DNA of 64,000 nt from JAYPWI01 sp038135065 (GCA_038135065.1 JAYPWI010000017.1:11574-75573); one strand, 5' to 3'; counted from the stretch's first letter, positions 51,263-61,270 are shown. A program made the numbers and translations. Notes: generated by a model from the letters alone, not told the origin.

Positions 51263-53308
51263 TCAGGGAATGGTCGTGGTGGTCGTGGTGGTCGGCGGCA
51301 CGGTGGTTGTGGTCGGTGGTGGTTCGGCCACACCGATGAAAATGACGATCTCGCTTCCCAGGATGAGATCGGTGCCGGGGGATGGGTCGAGGTCGACGAC
51401 CTCGCCGTCCGTGGGGTCGTCGAAGGGGACACTCCGGTCGGAGCGCTGCACCACGAACCCCAGGCTGGTCAGGATCGAGGTCACCTGGTCGGGGTCGGTC
51501 GTTCCCAGTTGATCGAGGGTTGGGACGACCGCACTCTCCGGCCCGTCGGACACGACGATGCGGACCACGGTGCCCCGTTCGACGGTTTCACCGCTGGCCG
51601 GTTCGGTACGGATGACTGTGTCAGCCGCAAAGTCTTCGGAGAACTCTCGGACGGTCTCGTCGAGGAGGCCCTCTCGGGCGAGGGCGACCCTGGCGTCGCC
51701 AATCTCCTGGCCCCGAAGATCGGGAATGATCACCTCGCCGCGGCCGACTGACACGGTGAGGGTAATGGTCGTGCCCTGGGGTCGCTCCTCGGTGCTGGGC
51801 ACCGATTGGGCCATCACGATGTCCTTGGCTACCTCTTCGCTCTCCTCGTCGATCCGCTCGACGGTGAAGCCAGCCGCCACCATGATGTTCTCGGCCTCGT
51901 CGAAGACCAAGCCCTCCACGGCCGGAACCCTCACCACCCCTACTCCCTTGCTCACGAAGAGCTCGATGGGATTGTCGGGATCGTTCGGTTCGGCGAGTAA
52001 CAGTCCGGCCCGTGGGTCTTGCTGGAAGACGATGTTCTCGTCGACGTCGTCGCGTTCCTGGAAGGTGATCCTGATGTATTCGAACCCGTCGGCCTGCAGT
52101 TGATCCTGCGCGTCCTCCCAGTTCAGGCCCACCACCTGGGGAACTCGCAGCCGCAGATCGCCCGGGGTGCTGGTGGTGGGTGAGGTCGATGAGCCGCCGA
52201 GGTTGTTGACCAACAGGAAGATCAACCCGACGACCACGATCAACATCACCACGAGCAGGGTGATCCACAGGGGCGTCCGGTCGGGTGGCTCTTCGAGTGG
52301 GGGCGTCAGGGGAGGTGGCGGAGCGGCAGGCGGTTGGCCCTGGATCATCTGCGTCGGGTCGCCGGCTGCCACCGACGGGGTTGGCCCGCCACCGGGGGGT
52401 GGGATGGTCGGCACCATGACGGTTCCCTCGGGATCTGGCGGCGTGGGAGCGGCGGCGACGGCTTGTACGGACTGTCCGGTCCGGAAGCGCCGCAGATCAC
52501 CCCGCAGGTCCTCGGCTGACGGGTAGCGGGAACGGGGGTCCTTTGCCAGACCGCGCAGGCAGATGGCTTCGAGGGCCGGCGGAACATCAGCATTGAACGA
52601 AGATGGGGTTGGCGGTGGCTCCTGGACGTGCTTGTAGGCGATCGACACGGGGGTGTCACCCGTGAAGGGTGGGCCAGCAGTCAACATCTCGAAGAGGACC
52701 ACGGCGAGTGAGTAGACGTCGCTCCGAGGATCTGCCGGTTGCCCCTGGGCTTGTTCGGGAGAGAGATAGGTGGCCGTTCCCATGACCGAGCCGGTCTGGG
52801 TGAGGTTGTCCTGAGGTGACCCGGTGATCGCCCGGGCGATACCGAAGTCGGTGACCTTGACCTGACCTCCGGTTGTGATGAGCACGTTGCCCGGCTTGAT
52901 GTCTCGGTGGACGACACCATTGCGATGGGCGAATGACAGTGCAGCGGCGATGTCGGATGTGATGTCAGCAGCCCGATCGGGGTGGAGTGGGCCCTCTGAC
53001 CGGATGATTTCGGCCAGACTCCGACCCTCGACGTACTCCATCACGATGTAGTAGGTGCCGCTCTCCTGACCCCAGTCGTAGACCCCGACCACGTTCGGTT
53101 GGTTGAGGTTTGCGGCAGCCTGGGCTTCCCTGCGGAAACGCTCGACGAAGTTGGGGTCGGTTGCATATTCGGGAAACAGCACCTTGACGGCAACCGGGCG
53201 GTCGAGCAGCTGGTCTCGGGCTAGGAACACCTCTGCCATGCCGCCACGAGCGATGCGCCGATACAGCTCGTATCGCCCGCCGAAGATTGGTCGCTCGGTG
53301 TTTGACAT
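51263..53308 (-). CDS. pknB: Serine/threonine kinase PknB with PASTA domains
   Basis: Transmembrane Hanks-type kinase that senses peptidoglycan fragments and regulates growth and division; 681 residues. The kinase domain spans residues 12-275 with Lys42 in VAVKVLF, HRDIKPGN at 134-141, DFG at 154-156 and a threonine-rich activation loop (NLTQTGSVMGTATYLSPE). One membrane helix lies at 347-369. Four extracellular PASTA repeats follow, then a threonine/proline tail. It ends the operon fhaA-fhaB-pstP-rodA-pbpA-pknB. A second kinase (pknA) usual in mycobacteria is absent. Confidence 0.95.
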   Translation of the reverse strand: MSNTERPIFGGRYELYRRIARGGMAEVFLARDQLLDRPVAVKVLFPEYATDPNFVERFRREAQAAANLNQPNVVGVYDWGQESGTYYIVMEYVEGRSLAEIIRSEGPLHPDRAADITSDIAAALSFAHRNGVVHRDIKPGNVLITTGGQVKVTDFGIARAITGSPQDNLTQTGSVMGTATYLSPEQAQGQPADPRSDVYSLAVVLFEMLTAGPPFTGDTPVSIAYKHVQEPPPTPSSFNADVPPALEAICLRGLAKDPRSRYPSAEDLRGDLRRFRTGQSVQAVAAAPTPPDPEGTVMVPTIPPPGGGPTPSVAAGDPTQMIQGQPPAAPPPPLTPPLEEPPDRTPLWITLLVVMLIVVVGLIFLLVNNLGGSSTSPTTSTPGDLRLRVPQVVGLNWEDAQDQLQADGFEYIRITFQERDDVDENIVFQQDPRAGLLLAEPNDPDNPIELFVSKGVGVVRVPAVEGLVFDEAENIMVAAGFTVERIDEESEEVAKDIVMAQSVPSTEERPQGTTITLTVSVGRGEVIIPDLRGQEIGDARVALAREGLLDETVREFSEDFAADTVIRTEPASGETVERGTVVRIVVSDGPESAVVPTLDQLGTTDPDQVTSILTSLGFVVQRSDRSVPFDDPTDGEVVDLDPSPGTDLILGSEIVIFIGVAEPPPTTTTVPPTTTTTTTIP

Positions 53309-53357
53309 ACCTGGTTCTCCAGGGAGTTCCGACCCGAGGGGGGTCGAGCTCGTGGTA

Positions 53358-54845
53358 TCAGTCCGCCGGGGCGGGTGTACCGGTTGATGTTGGAACGTGC
53401 AAAACGGCTTCGATCACCGACCTGGCTATAGGTCCGGCAACGCTACCGCCGGTCTGCTGACCGGTGGTGTCGTCCCCCTCCACAAGTACCGCGACTGCGA
53501 CCTGGGGGTCGTGCACCGGGGCGAATGCGATGATCCACGCGTGGGTGCCATCGGTGCCGTCGATCTCGGCGGTGCCGGTCTTGGCCGCGACCTCGACACC
53601 AGTGATCTGCAGGGAGCGGGCGGTCCCGTTGGTGACGACGTCGGCCATGAGGTCCTGGAGCTGCTGCGCTATGGCAAAGCTGATGGGTCGGCTGTCGACC
53701 CGAGCCTGCAGCACGCGGAGAGGGGTCCCGTCGAAGGAGGTGACCTGCTCAACCACTCGGGGTTGCATCAGGGTGCCATCGTTGGCGATCGCTGCGGCAA
53801 CCATTGCCATCTGGAGTGGTGTTGCAGCGACCTCGAACTGGCCGATAGCTGACTGAGCAAGGAGGGGAAGGTTGTCGGCGAAGAATCCCGCCTCGGGAAT
53901 CACCGAGGCGGTCGGGTCTGGGAGGTCGATTGCGGGCTCCGAGTTGAACCCGAAGGCCTCGGCCGCCGAGATCAGCCCGTTTGCGCCGACCTGGATGCCC
54001 ATCTCGGCGAATCCGGTGTTGCACGACACACGGAGCAGATCACCCAGGTCGCCGCCACATGACGAGCCGCCGAAGTTGGTGATCGGTCTGGTCGTCTGGG
54101 GTGCCAAGTAGCTATCGGTGACCGCATAGACGGGGGCATCGAGGGTGACCGTTCCGTCGGCGAGGGCGGCGGCCGCAGTCACGACCTTGAACGTGGAGCC
54201 CGGGGCGAAGCGTTCGCGGTAGGCGCTGGAACGGAGGGGGTTGGCTGGATCAGCGAGGAGCCGAATGCGCTCCGTGCGCGCTGCAGCGAGATCGTGACTG
54301 GACAGAAGATTCGGGTCGTAGGTCGGCCAGCTCCACATGCTGAGCACGGCGCCGGTGGATGGCTCGATGGCGACCACGGCACCCCTGCGATCACCGAGAG
54401 CTGCGCGGGCCACCAACTGGACATCGTGACGGATGGTGAGATGGAGTTGCCCGGTCCGATCCCGATCGATGAACAGGTCCGAGAGATTCTGGATTCGGAT
54501 GTCGAGGTCCCCGCCGGACAACTCGTCGTTGTACTGGCGTTCGAGCCCATCGGCTCCGTAGTCGAGGGACAGATAACCCGTGAGGTGGGCGTAGAGCTCA
54601 CCGTGGGGATAGATCCGGAGCCGCTCGAGATCGTCCCGAGTCGCCACCGTCTCTGCGATGAGTTCGCCGTCGGCGGTGCGGATCGATCCCCGCGGCTCGG
54701 TGAAGGACATCACGATGTCGCGTGTGTTCGCCGTGTTGGACCGGTAATCGTCTGCGTCGACCAGTTGGATGCGGTTGAGCTGGACGAACGCAAGCAGGTA
54801 GGCGGCGATCAGCACCACGCCCAGGCGGGAGATCTGCCGGTTCAC
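53358..54845 (-). CDS. pbpA: Class B penicillin-binding protein PbpA
   Basis: Peptidoglycan transpeptidase; 495 residues. One N-terminal membrane helix (LGVVLIAAYLLAFVQLNRIQL) precedes a small dimerisation domain and the transpeptidase domain with SxxK (PGSTFKVVTAAAAL), SxN (SCN) and KTG (KTGTAE) motifs in order. It overlaps the RodA-type gene by four bases (GTGA), the normal coupling for a SEDS-PBP pair. Confidence 0.94.
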   Translation of the reverse strand: MNRQISRLGVVLIAAYLLAFVQLNRIQLVDADDYRSNTANTRDIVMSFTEPRGSIRTADGELIAETVATRDDLERLRIYPHGELYAHLTGYLSLDYGADGLERQYNDELSGGDLDIRIQNLSDLFIDRDRTGQLHLTIRHDVQLVARAALGDRRGAVVAIEPSTGAVLSMWSWPTYDPNLLSSHDLAAARTERIRLLADPANPLRSSAYRERFAPGSTFKVVTAAAALADGTVTLDAPVYAVTDSYLAPQTTRPITNFGGSSCGGDLGDLLRVSCNTGFAEMGIQVGANGLISAAEAFGFNSEPAIDLPDPTASVIPEAGFFADNLPLLAQSAIGQFEVAATPLQMAMVAAAIANDGTLMQPRVVEQVTSFDGTPLRVLQARVDSRPISFAIAQQLQDLMADVVTNGTARSLQITGVEVAAKTGTAEIDGTDGTHAWIIAFAPVHDPQVAVAVLVEGDDTTGQQTGGSVAGPIARSVIEAVLHVPTSTGTPAPAD

Positions 54846-56146
54846 GCGGTTGACTCGGCTGTGGACGAAGCCTGCTCGACGACTATCGGGTCCCGGGCAG
54901 AGATCCGTAGCAGCAGGGCGAGCAGTACGTAGTTCGCGAGGAGGCTCGACCCCCCATAGGACATGAACGGCAGGGTGATACCCGTCAGGGGTACGAGGCG
55001 GAGGATGCCGCCGATGATCAGAAAGGACTGGACTCCGACGATCGTCGTCAGACCGGCGGCCAGCAGGGTCTCCACACCGTCGTGGCTGTGGAGGGCGATT
55101 CTCAGGCCAGCGCCCACGATGAGCATGTACGCGGCCAGGATGGCAGTGGCCCCCATGAGGCCTAGTTCCTCTCCGACCACCGAGAAGATGAAGTCGGTCT
55201 CTGCGGCGGGAATCCGACCTGGGTTACCAACCCCTGGACCCGTACCTGTCAGGCCGCCAGCGGCTAGGGCGAAGGTCGACTGGGCGAGTTGGTAGCCGGC
55301 TCCGGTCACGTCCTGCCAGGGATCCAGCCACGTACTCACCCGCTGCTGGACGTGATCGAACAGACGCCAGCCCGCGACCGCTCCGCCGCAGAACAGGAGT
55401 CCGCCAGTGAGGAGGTACGAGGTGCGCCCGGTCGATATCCAGAGCATGACCAAGAACAGGGCGAAGAACAGCAGGGATGAGCCCAGGTCCTTGGCCTGCA
55501 CCATGATCAGCAGTGAGGTGGCCCATGCGGCGAGTAGCGGTCCGAAATGCCGGGGATCGGGAAGCAGGAGGGGGCCGACGCGCCAACTGCCCAGGGCAAG
55601 TAGCTCGCGCTTTTCCACCAGGTAGCCGGCGAAGAAGATTGCAAGGGCGATCTTGGCGAACTCGCCGGGCTGGATCGTGAACCCGGCGAGGCGAACCCAC
55701 AAGCGGGCGCCGTTGATGGTGCGACCGATGCCGGGAAGCAACGGGGTGAGCAGGAGAACCACTCCGACAAGGGCCATGATGTATCGGTAACGGGCCAGGT
55801 CGCGGACATCGCGAACGATGATCAGGGTTGTTGCGAAGGCAACAATCCCCACCATGGTCCAGACGGCTTGGAGCCCTGCCAGGTCACTGTCCAGGCGCGC
55901 AATGAAGACGTAGCCGATGCCGTTGAGCAGAGCGGCCAAGGGAAACAGGGTGCCGTCGGCTGTCGGGGCCAACCGACGGATGGCGAGATGTCCGAGGGCG
56001 AGCAGTAGCAGGACGACGACCAAGAACGGAACGATGTTGGCGGGTAGCGAACTTCGTTCTCCGAGGCTGGCCAGGCCATATCCCGTGACGGTTACGATGC
56101 CGGCCACCAGCAGCAGACTCAGTTCCAGGGTGCGCTGCCGGGTCAC
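54842..56146 (-). CDS. rodA: SEDS glycosyltransferase RodA/FtsW
   Basis: SEDS-family peptidoglycan polymerase; 434 residues from GTG 56146, with about ten membrane helices. Motifs: GARLWVRLAGFTIQPGEFAKIALAIFFAGYL, AKDLGSSLLFFALFLVMLW and the C-terminal LPFMSYGGSSLLANYVLLALLL. GTG 56146 follows the pstP stop by one base with GGGGAG upstream; an in-frame extension to 56254 runs back through pstP and is rejected. Partner to PbpA. Confidence 0.94.
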   Translation of the reverse strand: MTRQRTLELSLLLVAGIVTVTGYGLASLGERSSLPANIVPFLVVVLLLLALGHLAIRRLAPTADGTLFPLAALLNGIGYVFIARLDSDLAGLQAVWTMVGIVAFATTLIIVRDVRDLARYRYIMALVGVVLLLTPLLPGIGRTINGARLWVRLAGFTIQPGEFAKIALAIFFAGYLVEKRELLALGSWRVGPLLLPDPRHFGPLLAAWATSLLIMVQAKDLGSSLLFFALFLVMLWISTGRTSYLLTGGLLFCGGAVAGWRLFDHVQQRVSTWLDPWQDVTGAGYQLAQSTFALAAGGLTGTGPGVGNPGRIPAAETDFIFSVVGEELGLMGATAILAAYMLIVGAGLRIALHSHDGVETLLAAGLTTIVGVQSFLIIGGILRLVPLTGITLPFMSYGGSSLLANYVLLALLLRISARDPIVVEQASSTAESTA

Positions 56147-56147
56147 G

Positions 56148-57524
56148 TCACTCCCCGTCGCCCCCGTCGCCCTGGTCGTTGTCCGACCCGCCCGTGCCGA
56201 ACGCGGCACCGATGTCGGTTCGGGTCGCGAGGTCTGCAGCGAAGGAACGAGCACCCTCGATGCTCTCCACCTGGTACCCGTCGGTGACCAGCGCGACGTC
56301 GTCAGGCCCCAGGTCGGATAGCAGGATGCCGGAACGCTCTTCGAGGGTGGGGTCGAACCACAGCCACCCGCTCATCCGTCCCCTGTAGATGACCACCTCG
56401 TCACCGAGCGAACTCACGAAATAGCCGCTCCGGGCGTACCACGCCGACCCGATCAACATGGCCGTGACCATCCCGACGAGGGCGAGCGAAACGAGTATCG
56501 ACCGGAGTCCGATCGTGACGGGCTCGGTGAGCCATCGAAGTGCTGGTCGGCCGCTGCGGCGGTTGGGGTTTCTCCGGCGACGAGTGTGAGGTGGAGCGGG
56601 GCGCTCGGGAATGGTGGGCACCTCGACGGTTGGAGCATCGTCGGGATAGAGCAACTCGTCGCCGACCGGCTGGGGCACCGTTGCATCGGCATCGGCATCG
56701 GCATCGGCGGACTCAGTCGGGTCGACGTGCGGACCCTTCTCGGTTGCGGTGCCGGCTTCCTGGGTATCGCCGTCGGGGGCGGGAAGCTCGGTGGTGTCGA
56801 TGAATACGTCGATCACCAGCACGGTGATGTTGTCCCGACCACCGTTGAGGTTTGCCAGGCGGACCAGAGCGCGAGCGGCAGCGCCAGCCTCGGGGTTCCG
56901 GTTGAGGATGGCTCCGATCTCTTCGTCGCTCACTTCGTTGGTCAGACCGTCCGAGCAGAGCAGGTAGCGATCACCGGCCTCTGGGTCGAGCTGCCACTCG
57001 TCGACTTCGACGGTGTCGTGCACGCCGACTGCTCTGGTCAGCATGTTCCGATAGGGATGTTGGGCGGCTTCCGCCCCGGTGATCTCGCCCCGACGCATCA
57101 GCTCCGCCACGTAGCTGTGGTCGAGGGTGAGCTGGGTCAGGATGCCGTTGCGTTGTCGGTAGATCCGGGAATCCCCGACGTTGACCAGGCCGAAGTGGGG
57201 ATGTGACTGGTCTCCGATCACTGAGATCGCCGTCAGGGTGGTGCCCATACCGTGGAGGTCGGGTCGCGTGATCGATGCGTCGTGGACGACCCGATTTGCG
57301 GCGACAACCGCATCGAGCAGGGAGGGAGCGTCTCCGTGGCGCTCGGAACTGATGGTCCGCACGGCCAGATTGGCCGCCACCTCGCCTCCCTGGTGGCCTC
57401 CCATCCCGTCGGCAACAACGAACAGGCCGCGATCGGCGTACATGGCGTCTTGGTTGGTGGAGCGAACCCGACCCTGGTCGGTGGCTCCTCCCCAGGCAAG
57501 TCGGAGGCGGCGTTGCTCGTTCAT
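56148..57524 (-). CDS. pstP: PP2C-type phosphatase PstP
   Basis: Metal-dependent serine/threonine phosphatase that opposes PknB; 458 residues. The catalytic domain (residues 10-240) keeps ATDQGRVRSTNQDA, VADGMGGHQGGEVAA, and GRDNITVLVIDVF. A linker follows, then a membrane helix near 360-380 (ILVSLALVGMVTAMLIGSAWY) and an extracytoplasmic tail. Known in this phylum as the brake on the same operon's kinase. Confidence 0.94.
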   Translation of the reverse strand: MNEQRRLRLAWGGATDQGRVRSTNQDAMYADRGLFVVADGMGGHQGGEVAANLAVRTISSERHGDAPSLLDAVVAANRVVHDASITRPDLHGMGTTLTAISVIGDQSHPHFGLVNVGDSRIYRQRNGILTQLTLDHSYVAELMRRGEITGAEAAQHPYRNMLTRAVGVHDTVEVDEWQLDPEAGDRYLLCSDGLTNEVSDEEIGAILNRNPEAGAAARALVRLANLNGGRDNITVLVIDVFIDTTELPAPDGDTQEAGTATEKGPHVDPTESADADADADATVPQPVGDELLYPDDAPTVEVPTIPERPAPPHTRRRRNPNRRSGRPALRWLTEPVTIGLRSILVSLALVGMVTAMLIGSAWYARSGYFVSSLGDEVVIYRGRMSGWLWFDPTLEERSGILLSDLGPDDVALVTDGYQVESIEGARSFAADLATRTDIGAAFGTGGSDNDQGDGGDGE

Positions 57525-57576
57525 GGTTGTCTAGGGCCAGACTGACAGATCGCTGCCCGGAACATCGTGCGGGCCG

Positions 57577-58017
57577 TCATGTGACGACCTCGAACACGGT
57601 GGATCCGATCTGGACCTGGTCGCCAGGCCGGAGCGGGGCAGCGGTGGTGACCGCAGCTCGGTTCAAGTAGGTCCCGTTGGTCGACCCCAGGTCTTCCAAG
57701 AGAAAACCGTCCTCCTGTCGGTACACGCGGGCGTGGATCTGACTCGCGTAGGCGTCCTCGAGGGTGATGGCACAGCCCGCTGCTCGGCCCATGGTGATCT
57801 CGTCCTCGAGGTCGTACCTGGTTCCCTGCTGGCTCTCCGGCGTCCGAACGACCAGCGCAGCGGGCGCAGTCGCTGCCCTCGAGGCCCGGGGACGACGACC
57901 AGATGGACCACGTGTTGCTCCGACACTGACCCAGACTGCTCGAAGCACACGGAAGAAAAAGACGTAGATCAACAGCAGGAGACAGACGGTAAGGAGCCGG
58001 ATGAGCTGAGGAGACAC
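57577..58017 (-). CDS. fhaB: FHA domain protein FhaB
   Basis: A 146-residue phosphothreonine reader. A membrane helix at the N-terminus (LLTVCLLLLIYVFFFRVLRAVWV) is followed by an FHA domain with GRAAGC, ASQIHARVYR and LGSTNGTYLN, keeping the ligand-contact residues. It binds phosphorylated PknB-type partners and couples to the wall-synthesis proteins encoded downstream. It begins directly after the fhaA gene stop. Confidence 0.92.
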   Translation of the reverse strand: MSPQLIRLLTVCLLLLIYVFFFRVLRAVWVSVGATRGPSGRRPRASRAATAPAALVVRTPESQQGTRYDLEDEITMGRAAGCAITLEDAYASQIHARVYRQEDGFLLEDLGSTNGTYLNRAAVTTAAPLRPGDQVQIGSTVFEVVT

Positions 58018-58668
58018 TCAGTCGACCTCGAATCGCAGGTGGTGATCACCGATGGTGATGATGTCGCCGTGCCGGAGGGCGTGGCGTTCGACCTGGCTTC
58101 CGTTGACCAGGGTGCCGTTGGTGCTGCCGAGGTCGGTAAGTACGAGTCCGTCCTCGAGTGTGATCTGGGCATGTCGGCGACTGACGTTGGCGCCCCCGAG
58201 TGCGATGTCGCACTCGTCGAGACGCCCGATCACCGTCGGTGGTGTGAGGGTCTCCCCCAGGCCATCGGGTCTGATCAGTCGGCCACCGATCGGTGTGCCG
58301 GCTTCTTGCAGTTCGGCGACGAGTTCGAAGCGGCCGGGCCGAAGCGCTGGGTCGGTCGCGAAGTTGACGTCGATCGGCCCCATGAACCCGTACTGCCGGT
58401 CGGCGGCGTGCTCACGCGCCACCTCGCTGATCTCCCGGCGTAGCGCTTCGTTGATGGACGCGAAACGTTGTGCATCCTCCGTGGCGAGGATGAAGGTAAG
58501 ACGGTTGGGCACCACGGTCCGTCCCCGCACGTCGACCGTGCGCTCCTCGTCGAGCACCCTGGTCACTCGGCGGCCCAGCTCGATCGGTCGGAGACCGGAA
58601 CGAAAGGCACGCGAGAATGCTCCTTCGACCATGCGCTCGAGGCGCCGCTCGACATCCTTCAGACCCAT
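58018..58668 (-). CDS. fhaA: FHA domain protein FhaA
   Basis: A 216-residue protein with an N-terminal DUF3662 domain (LKDVERRLERMVEGAFSRAFRSGLRPIELGRR) and a C-terminal FHA domain (PTVIGRLDECDIAL, VSRRHAQIT, LGSTNGTLVNG). In mycobacteria FhaA binds the PASTA kinase and regulates peptidoglycan precursors. It is the first gene of the operon, transcribed leftwards with the tRNA on the other strand. Confidence 0.92.
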   Translation of the reverse strand: MGLKDVERRLERMVEGAFSRAFRSGLRPIELGRRVTRVLDEERTVDVRGRTVVPNRLTFILATEDAQRFASINEALRREISEVAREHAADRQYGFMGPIDVNFATDPALRPGRFELVAELQEAGTPIGGRLIRPDGLGETLTPPTVIGRLDECDIALGGANVSRRHAQITLEDGLVLTDLGSTNGTLVNGSQVERHALRHGDIITIGDHHLRFEVD

Positions 58669-58763
58669 GACACCCTCCGAGTGTACGACCGACTGTCTGG
58701 GGCCGGTCGGAGGTCCCGGTTGACGCTGCGCCCGAGCCAGCCGCTAATCTGACGCTTCCACTC

Positions 58764-58850
58764 GCGCGAGTGGCGGAATTGGCAGACGCGCAGGCTTCAG
58801 GTGCCTGTGCCCGTAAGGGTGTGAGGGTTCAAGTCCCTCCTCGCGCACCA
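58764..58850 (+). tRNA. tRNA-Leu (anticodon CAG)
   Basis: An 87-base tRNA with a perfect seven-base acceptor stem (GCGCGAG with CTCGCGC), discriminator A and encoded CCA (58848-58850). The anticodon loop TTCAGGT at 58796-58802 gives CAG, which decodes CUG. A long variable arm (CCGTAAGG region) marks it as class II leucine. The T-arm carries GTTCAAGTC. Confidence 0.97.
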
Positions 58851-58889
58851 GACCACTCGGTGGGGAATCGGCACCACCTGAGGGTTCGC

Positions 58890-60236
58890 ATGGTCCACAG
58901 TTGGGGAGTGACCGACTCGGGACCAGATTCCGACGCCAACTCCCTACGACGCGCAGTGTCTGGGCCGATGCTCCTACTGTTGGTTGTCGGGGACATCCTG
59001 GGTGCTGGCATCTACATCCTCGTCGGCGACGTGGCCGGGGAGATGGGTGGTGTGGCGTGGCTCGCGTTCCTGTTGGCCTTCGCGGTCGCTGCGTTGTCGG
59101 CTGCCTCGTATAGCGCGCTCGTCACCCGCTTTCCGGGGCCTGCCGGATCGGCCTTGTACGTCCAGAAGGCCTTCGATCGGAGTGCCCTGACCTTCGTGGT
59201 GGGTATGGCGATCATGTTGAGCTCCCTCTCCACGGCTGCAACGACCACCCGGGCGTTTGCCGGCGAATACCTGAAGGAGTTCGTTGACGCTCCGGTCGTG
59301 GTGGTCGCCGTTCTCCTCGTTGGTGCGCTGACCCTGCTGAACATCCGAGGGATCGAGGCATCGGCCCGGGTCAACGCAGTGATGACGGTGATCGAGATTG
59401 CAGGGCTGATCGTCGTGATCGTGATCGGTCTGGCGGCCCTGACAGGAGGCGCGGGGGATCCATCGGCGCTCACCGACTTCGGGTCGATCCAACTCGATCC
59501 CCTCCTGACGGCTACGGCGCTGGCCTTCTTCGCCTTCCTCGGGTTCGAGGATGCCGTGCACCTCAGCGCCGAGGTGCGGGATGGGCGAACGGTCTTCCCC
59601 CGGGTGATGTTCGGGGCTGTGGCCATCGCATCGGCTCTGTATCTCTCGGTCGTCGTGGTGTCGACGCTGGTGGTGCCCCCACAGACCCTTGCTGCGTCCG
59701 ACGGTCCTCTGCTCGAGGTCGTGCAGGAAGGCCCACTGGCTGTGTCACCCCGCTGGTTTGCCCTGGTTGCTCTTGTCGCAGTGAGCAACACGTCGCTCTT
59801 CGCTCTGGTGGCCTCCTCGCGGCTGGTGTTCGGCATGGCACGCGATGGTGCGCTGCCAGCCCGTCTCGGTCGTCTCGGATCGAGATATCGCACCCCGGTG
59901 GCCGCGTCGGTGGTCGTATCGGCCGGGGCGGCCGTCTTAGCGACGACCGGGGCTGTGGGCGAGTTGGCCACTGGCGCGGTCACCCTGCTGTTGGTCGTGT
60001 TGGTGTTGGTGAACTTGTCGGCTGCCCTGACCCGCAACCATCCCGCCGCTCAGCACGCGTTCCAGCCACCGGTAGCGGTTCCCGTGCTCGGATTCCTGGC
60101 GTCGAGCGGTCTTCTCTTGCACCAACTGGCGACGTCCGATCGGGGTGCGTGGCTGCGTCTCGGTGTGCTGTGTGGAGTGGTCGCCGTGCTCGGGGTGCTC
60201 CGGACGGTTGGGCGGTCGGACCGTTCGGGGTCTTAG
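58890..60236 (+). CDS. APC family amino-acid permease
   Basis: Integral membrane transporter of about twelve helices; 448 residues. The first helix carries the substrate-binding glycine region (LLLLVVGDILGAGIYILVGDVAG). Other blocks include LLNIRGIEASARVNAVMTVIEIAGL, LAFFAFLGFEDAVHLSAEVRDG and VFGMARDGALPARLGRLG. It resembles cationic amino-acid permeases, although the substrate is not certain. ATG 58890 has GAGGG six bases upstream; the frame is open back into the tRNA, which is not coding. Confidence 0.9.
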   Translation: MVHSWGVTDSGPDSDANSLRRAVSGPMLLLLVVGDILGAGIYILVGDVAGEMGGVAWLAFLLAFAVAALSAASYSALVTRFPGPAGSALYVQKAFDRSALTFVVGMAIMLSSLSTAATTTRAFAGEYLKEFVDAPVVVVAVLLVGALTLLNIRGIEASARVNAVMTVIEIAGLIVVIVIGLAALTGGAGDPSALTDFGSIQLDPLLTATALAFFAFLGFEDAVHLSAEVRDGRTVFPRVMFGAVAIASALYLSVVVVSTLVVPPQTLAASDGPLLEVVQEGPLAVSPRWFALVALVAVSNTSLFALVASSRLVFGMARDGALPARLGRLGSRYRTPVAASVVVSAGAAVLATTGAVGELATGAVTLLLVVLVLVNLSAALTRNHPAAQHAFQPPVAVPVLGFLASSGLLLHQLATSDRGAWLRLGVLCGVVAVLGVLRTVGRSDRSGS

Positions 60237-61243
60237 GACAGCGGTACCGACCACATCAGCACGCTGCCTCCACCCGCGCTCGACTCGAGACGGAAATCGC
60301 CTCGCAGTTCGGCTGCTCGATTGGAGAGGTTCCCGACACCATCCCCGTTGTCGGTGGCGTCCGATTCCACACCGACACCGTCGTCGTGCACCTCGAGCCG
60401 AAGTGTCTGCCCAACCCGGCTGACGACGACGGCCGTGTTGCGGGCCCCCGCATGTTTCACGATGTTGGTGAGGGCTTCTCGCAGGGTGGGTACCAGGTGG
60501 TCGGTGATGTCGATCCCGATGTGGTCGAGGTCTCCCACCAGGGTCAGGGTCGCCGGCGCTTCCAGAAGGTCGTCGAAGGAACGGACCACCTCTTCGAGTT
60601 GATTTTTGAGTTGGCCAGCTAGGGGATCTCGCAACCCGAAGATGGTGGTTCGCACGTGTTTGATGGTGTTGTCGATGGCATCGACGGCTTCCGATACGCG
60701 CGCCGCACCGGATGCATCGGAGATGAGGGGCAGGGTCGCCTGGAGATGCATGCCGGTGGCGAAGAGTTCTTGGATCACGGTGTCGTGGAGGTCGCGGGCT
60801 ACCCGCTCGCGGTCGCCGAGCAGAGCGGTCTGGCGCTGTGCCGTGGCCAGGGCAGCGCTTGCCTCGAGTCGCTCGGTCATGTCTCGAACGGTGGCGATGG
60901 TTCCGGGAGCACCACCGGGAAGCTTGACTGGACTGAGGGCTACCTCGACGGGGAATTGCGAACCATCCAGCCGCTGGCCACTCAACTGTTGAGCAACACC
61001 CATTGCCCGGACCCTGGGAGCTGCGGCGAAGCCGGTGCGGTGGGCAACGTGGCCGCCCCGTCGGTCTGCGGGCACCAGTTCCTCGATCTGGCGACCCACG
61101 AGATCCCCAGGCGGGTAGGCGAACAGATCGTGTAGGTGTTGGTTGGCCAAGACGATCGCACCGTCGCTGTCGACTACGAGGAGGCCATCGGGGATGGCGT
61201 CGAGCAGGTCTGTGACCTGAAGGGACGAGGGCTCGATCGCCAT
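60233..61243 (-). CDS. DevS-like PAS sensor histidine kinase
   Basis: A 336-residue soluble sensor kinase. Residues 8-130 are a PAS domain (DLLDAIPDGLLVVDSDGAIVLANQ). The HisKA_3 phosphoacceptor site reads RERVARDLHDTVIQELFATGM, as in NarX/DevS kinases. The HATPase domain has LREALTNIVKHAGA, VHDDGVGV and GVGNLSNRAAELRGDF. It lacks the GAF-haem domains of mycobacterial DosS. The response regulator at 62210 is the probable partner, with the stress protein between them. The 3' end overlaps the permease stop by four bases. Confidence 0.9.
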   Translation of the reverse strand: MAIEPSSLQVTDLLDAIPDGLLVVDSDGAIVLANQHLHDLFAYPPGDLVGRQIEELVPADRRGGHVAHRTGFAAAPRVRAMGVAQQLSGQRLDGSQFPVEVALSPVKLPGGAPGTIATVRDMTERLEASAALATAQRQTALLGDRERVARDLHDTVIQELFATGMHLQATLPLISDASGAARVSEAVDAIDNTIKHVRTTIFGLRDPLAGQLKNQLEEVVRSFDDLLEAPATLTLVGDLDHIGIDITDHLVPTLREALTNIVKHAGARNTAVVVSRVGQTLRLEVHDDGVGVESDATDNGDGVGNLSNRAAELRGDFRLESSAGGGSVLMWSVPLS

Positions 61244-61270
61244 GTCATAACGCTAGCGGTCGCCGAGGTC

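Noticed and set aside
58770..58889. N-terminal extension of the amino-acid permease
   Set aside because: The codons lie inside the tRNA-Leu gene; ATG 58890 has a good ribosome binding site.
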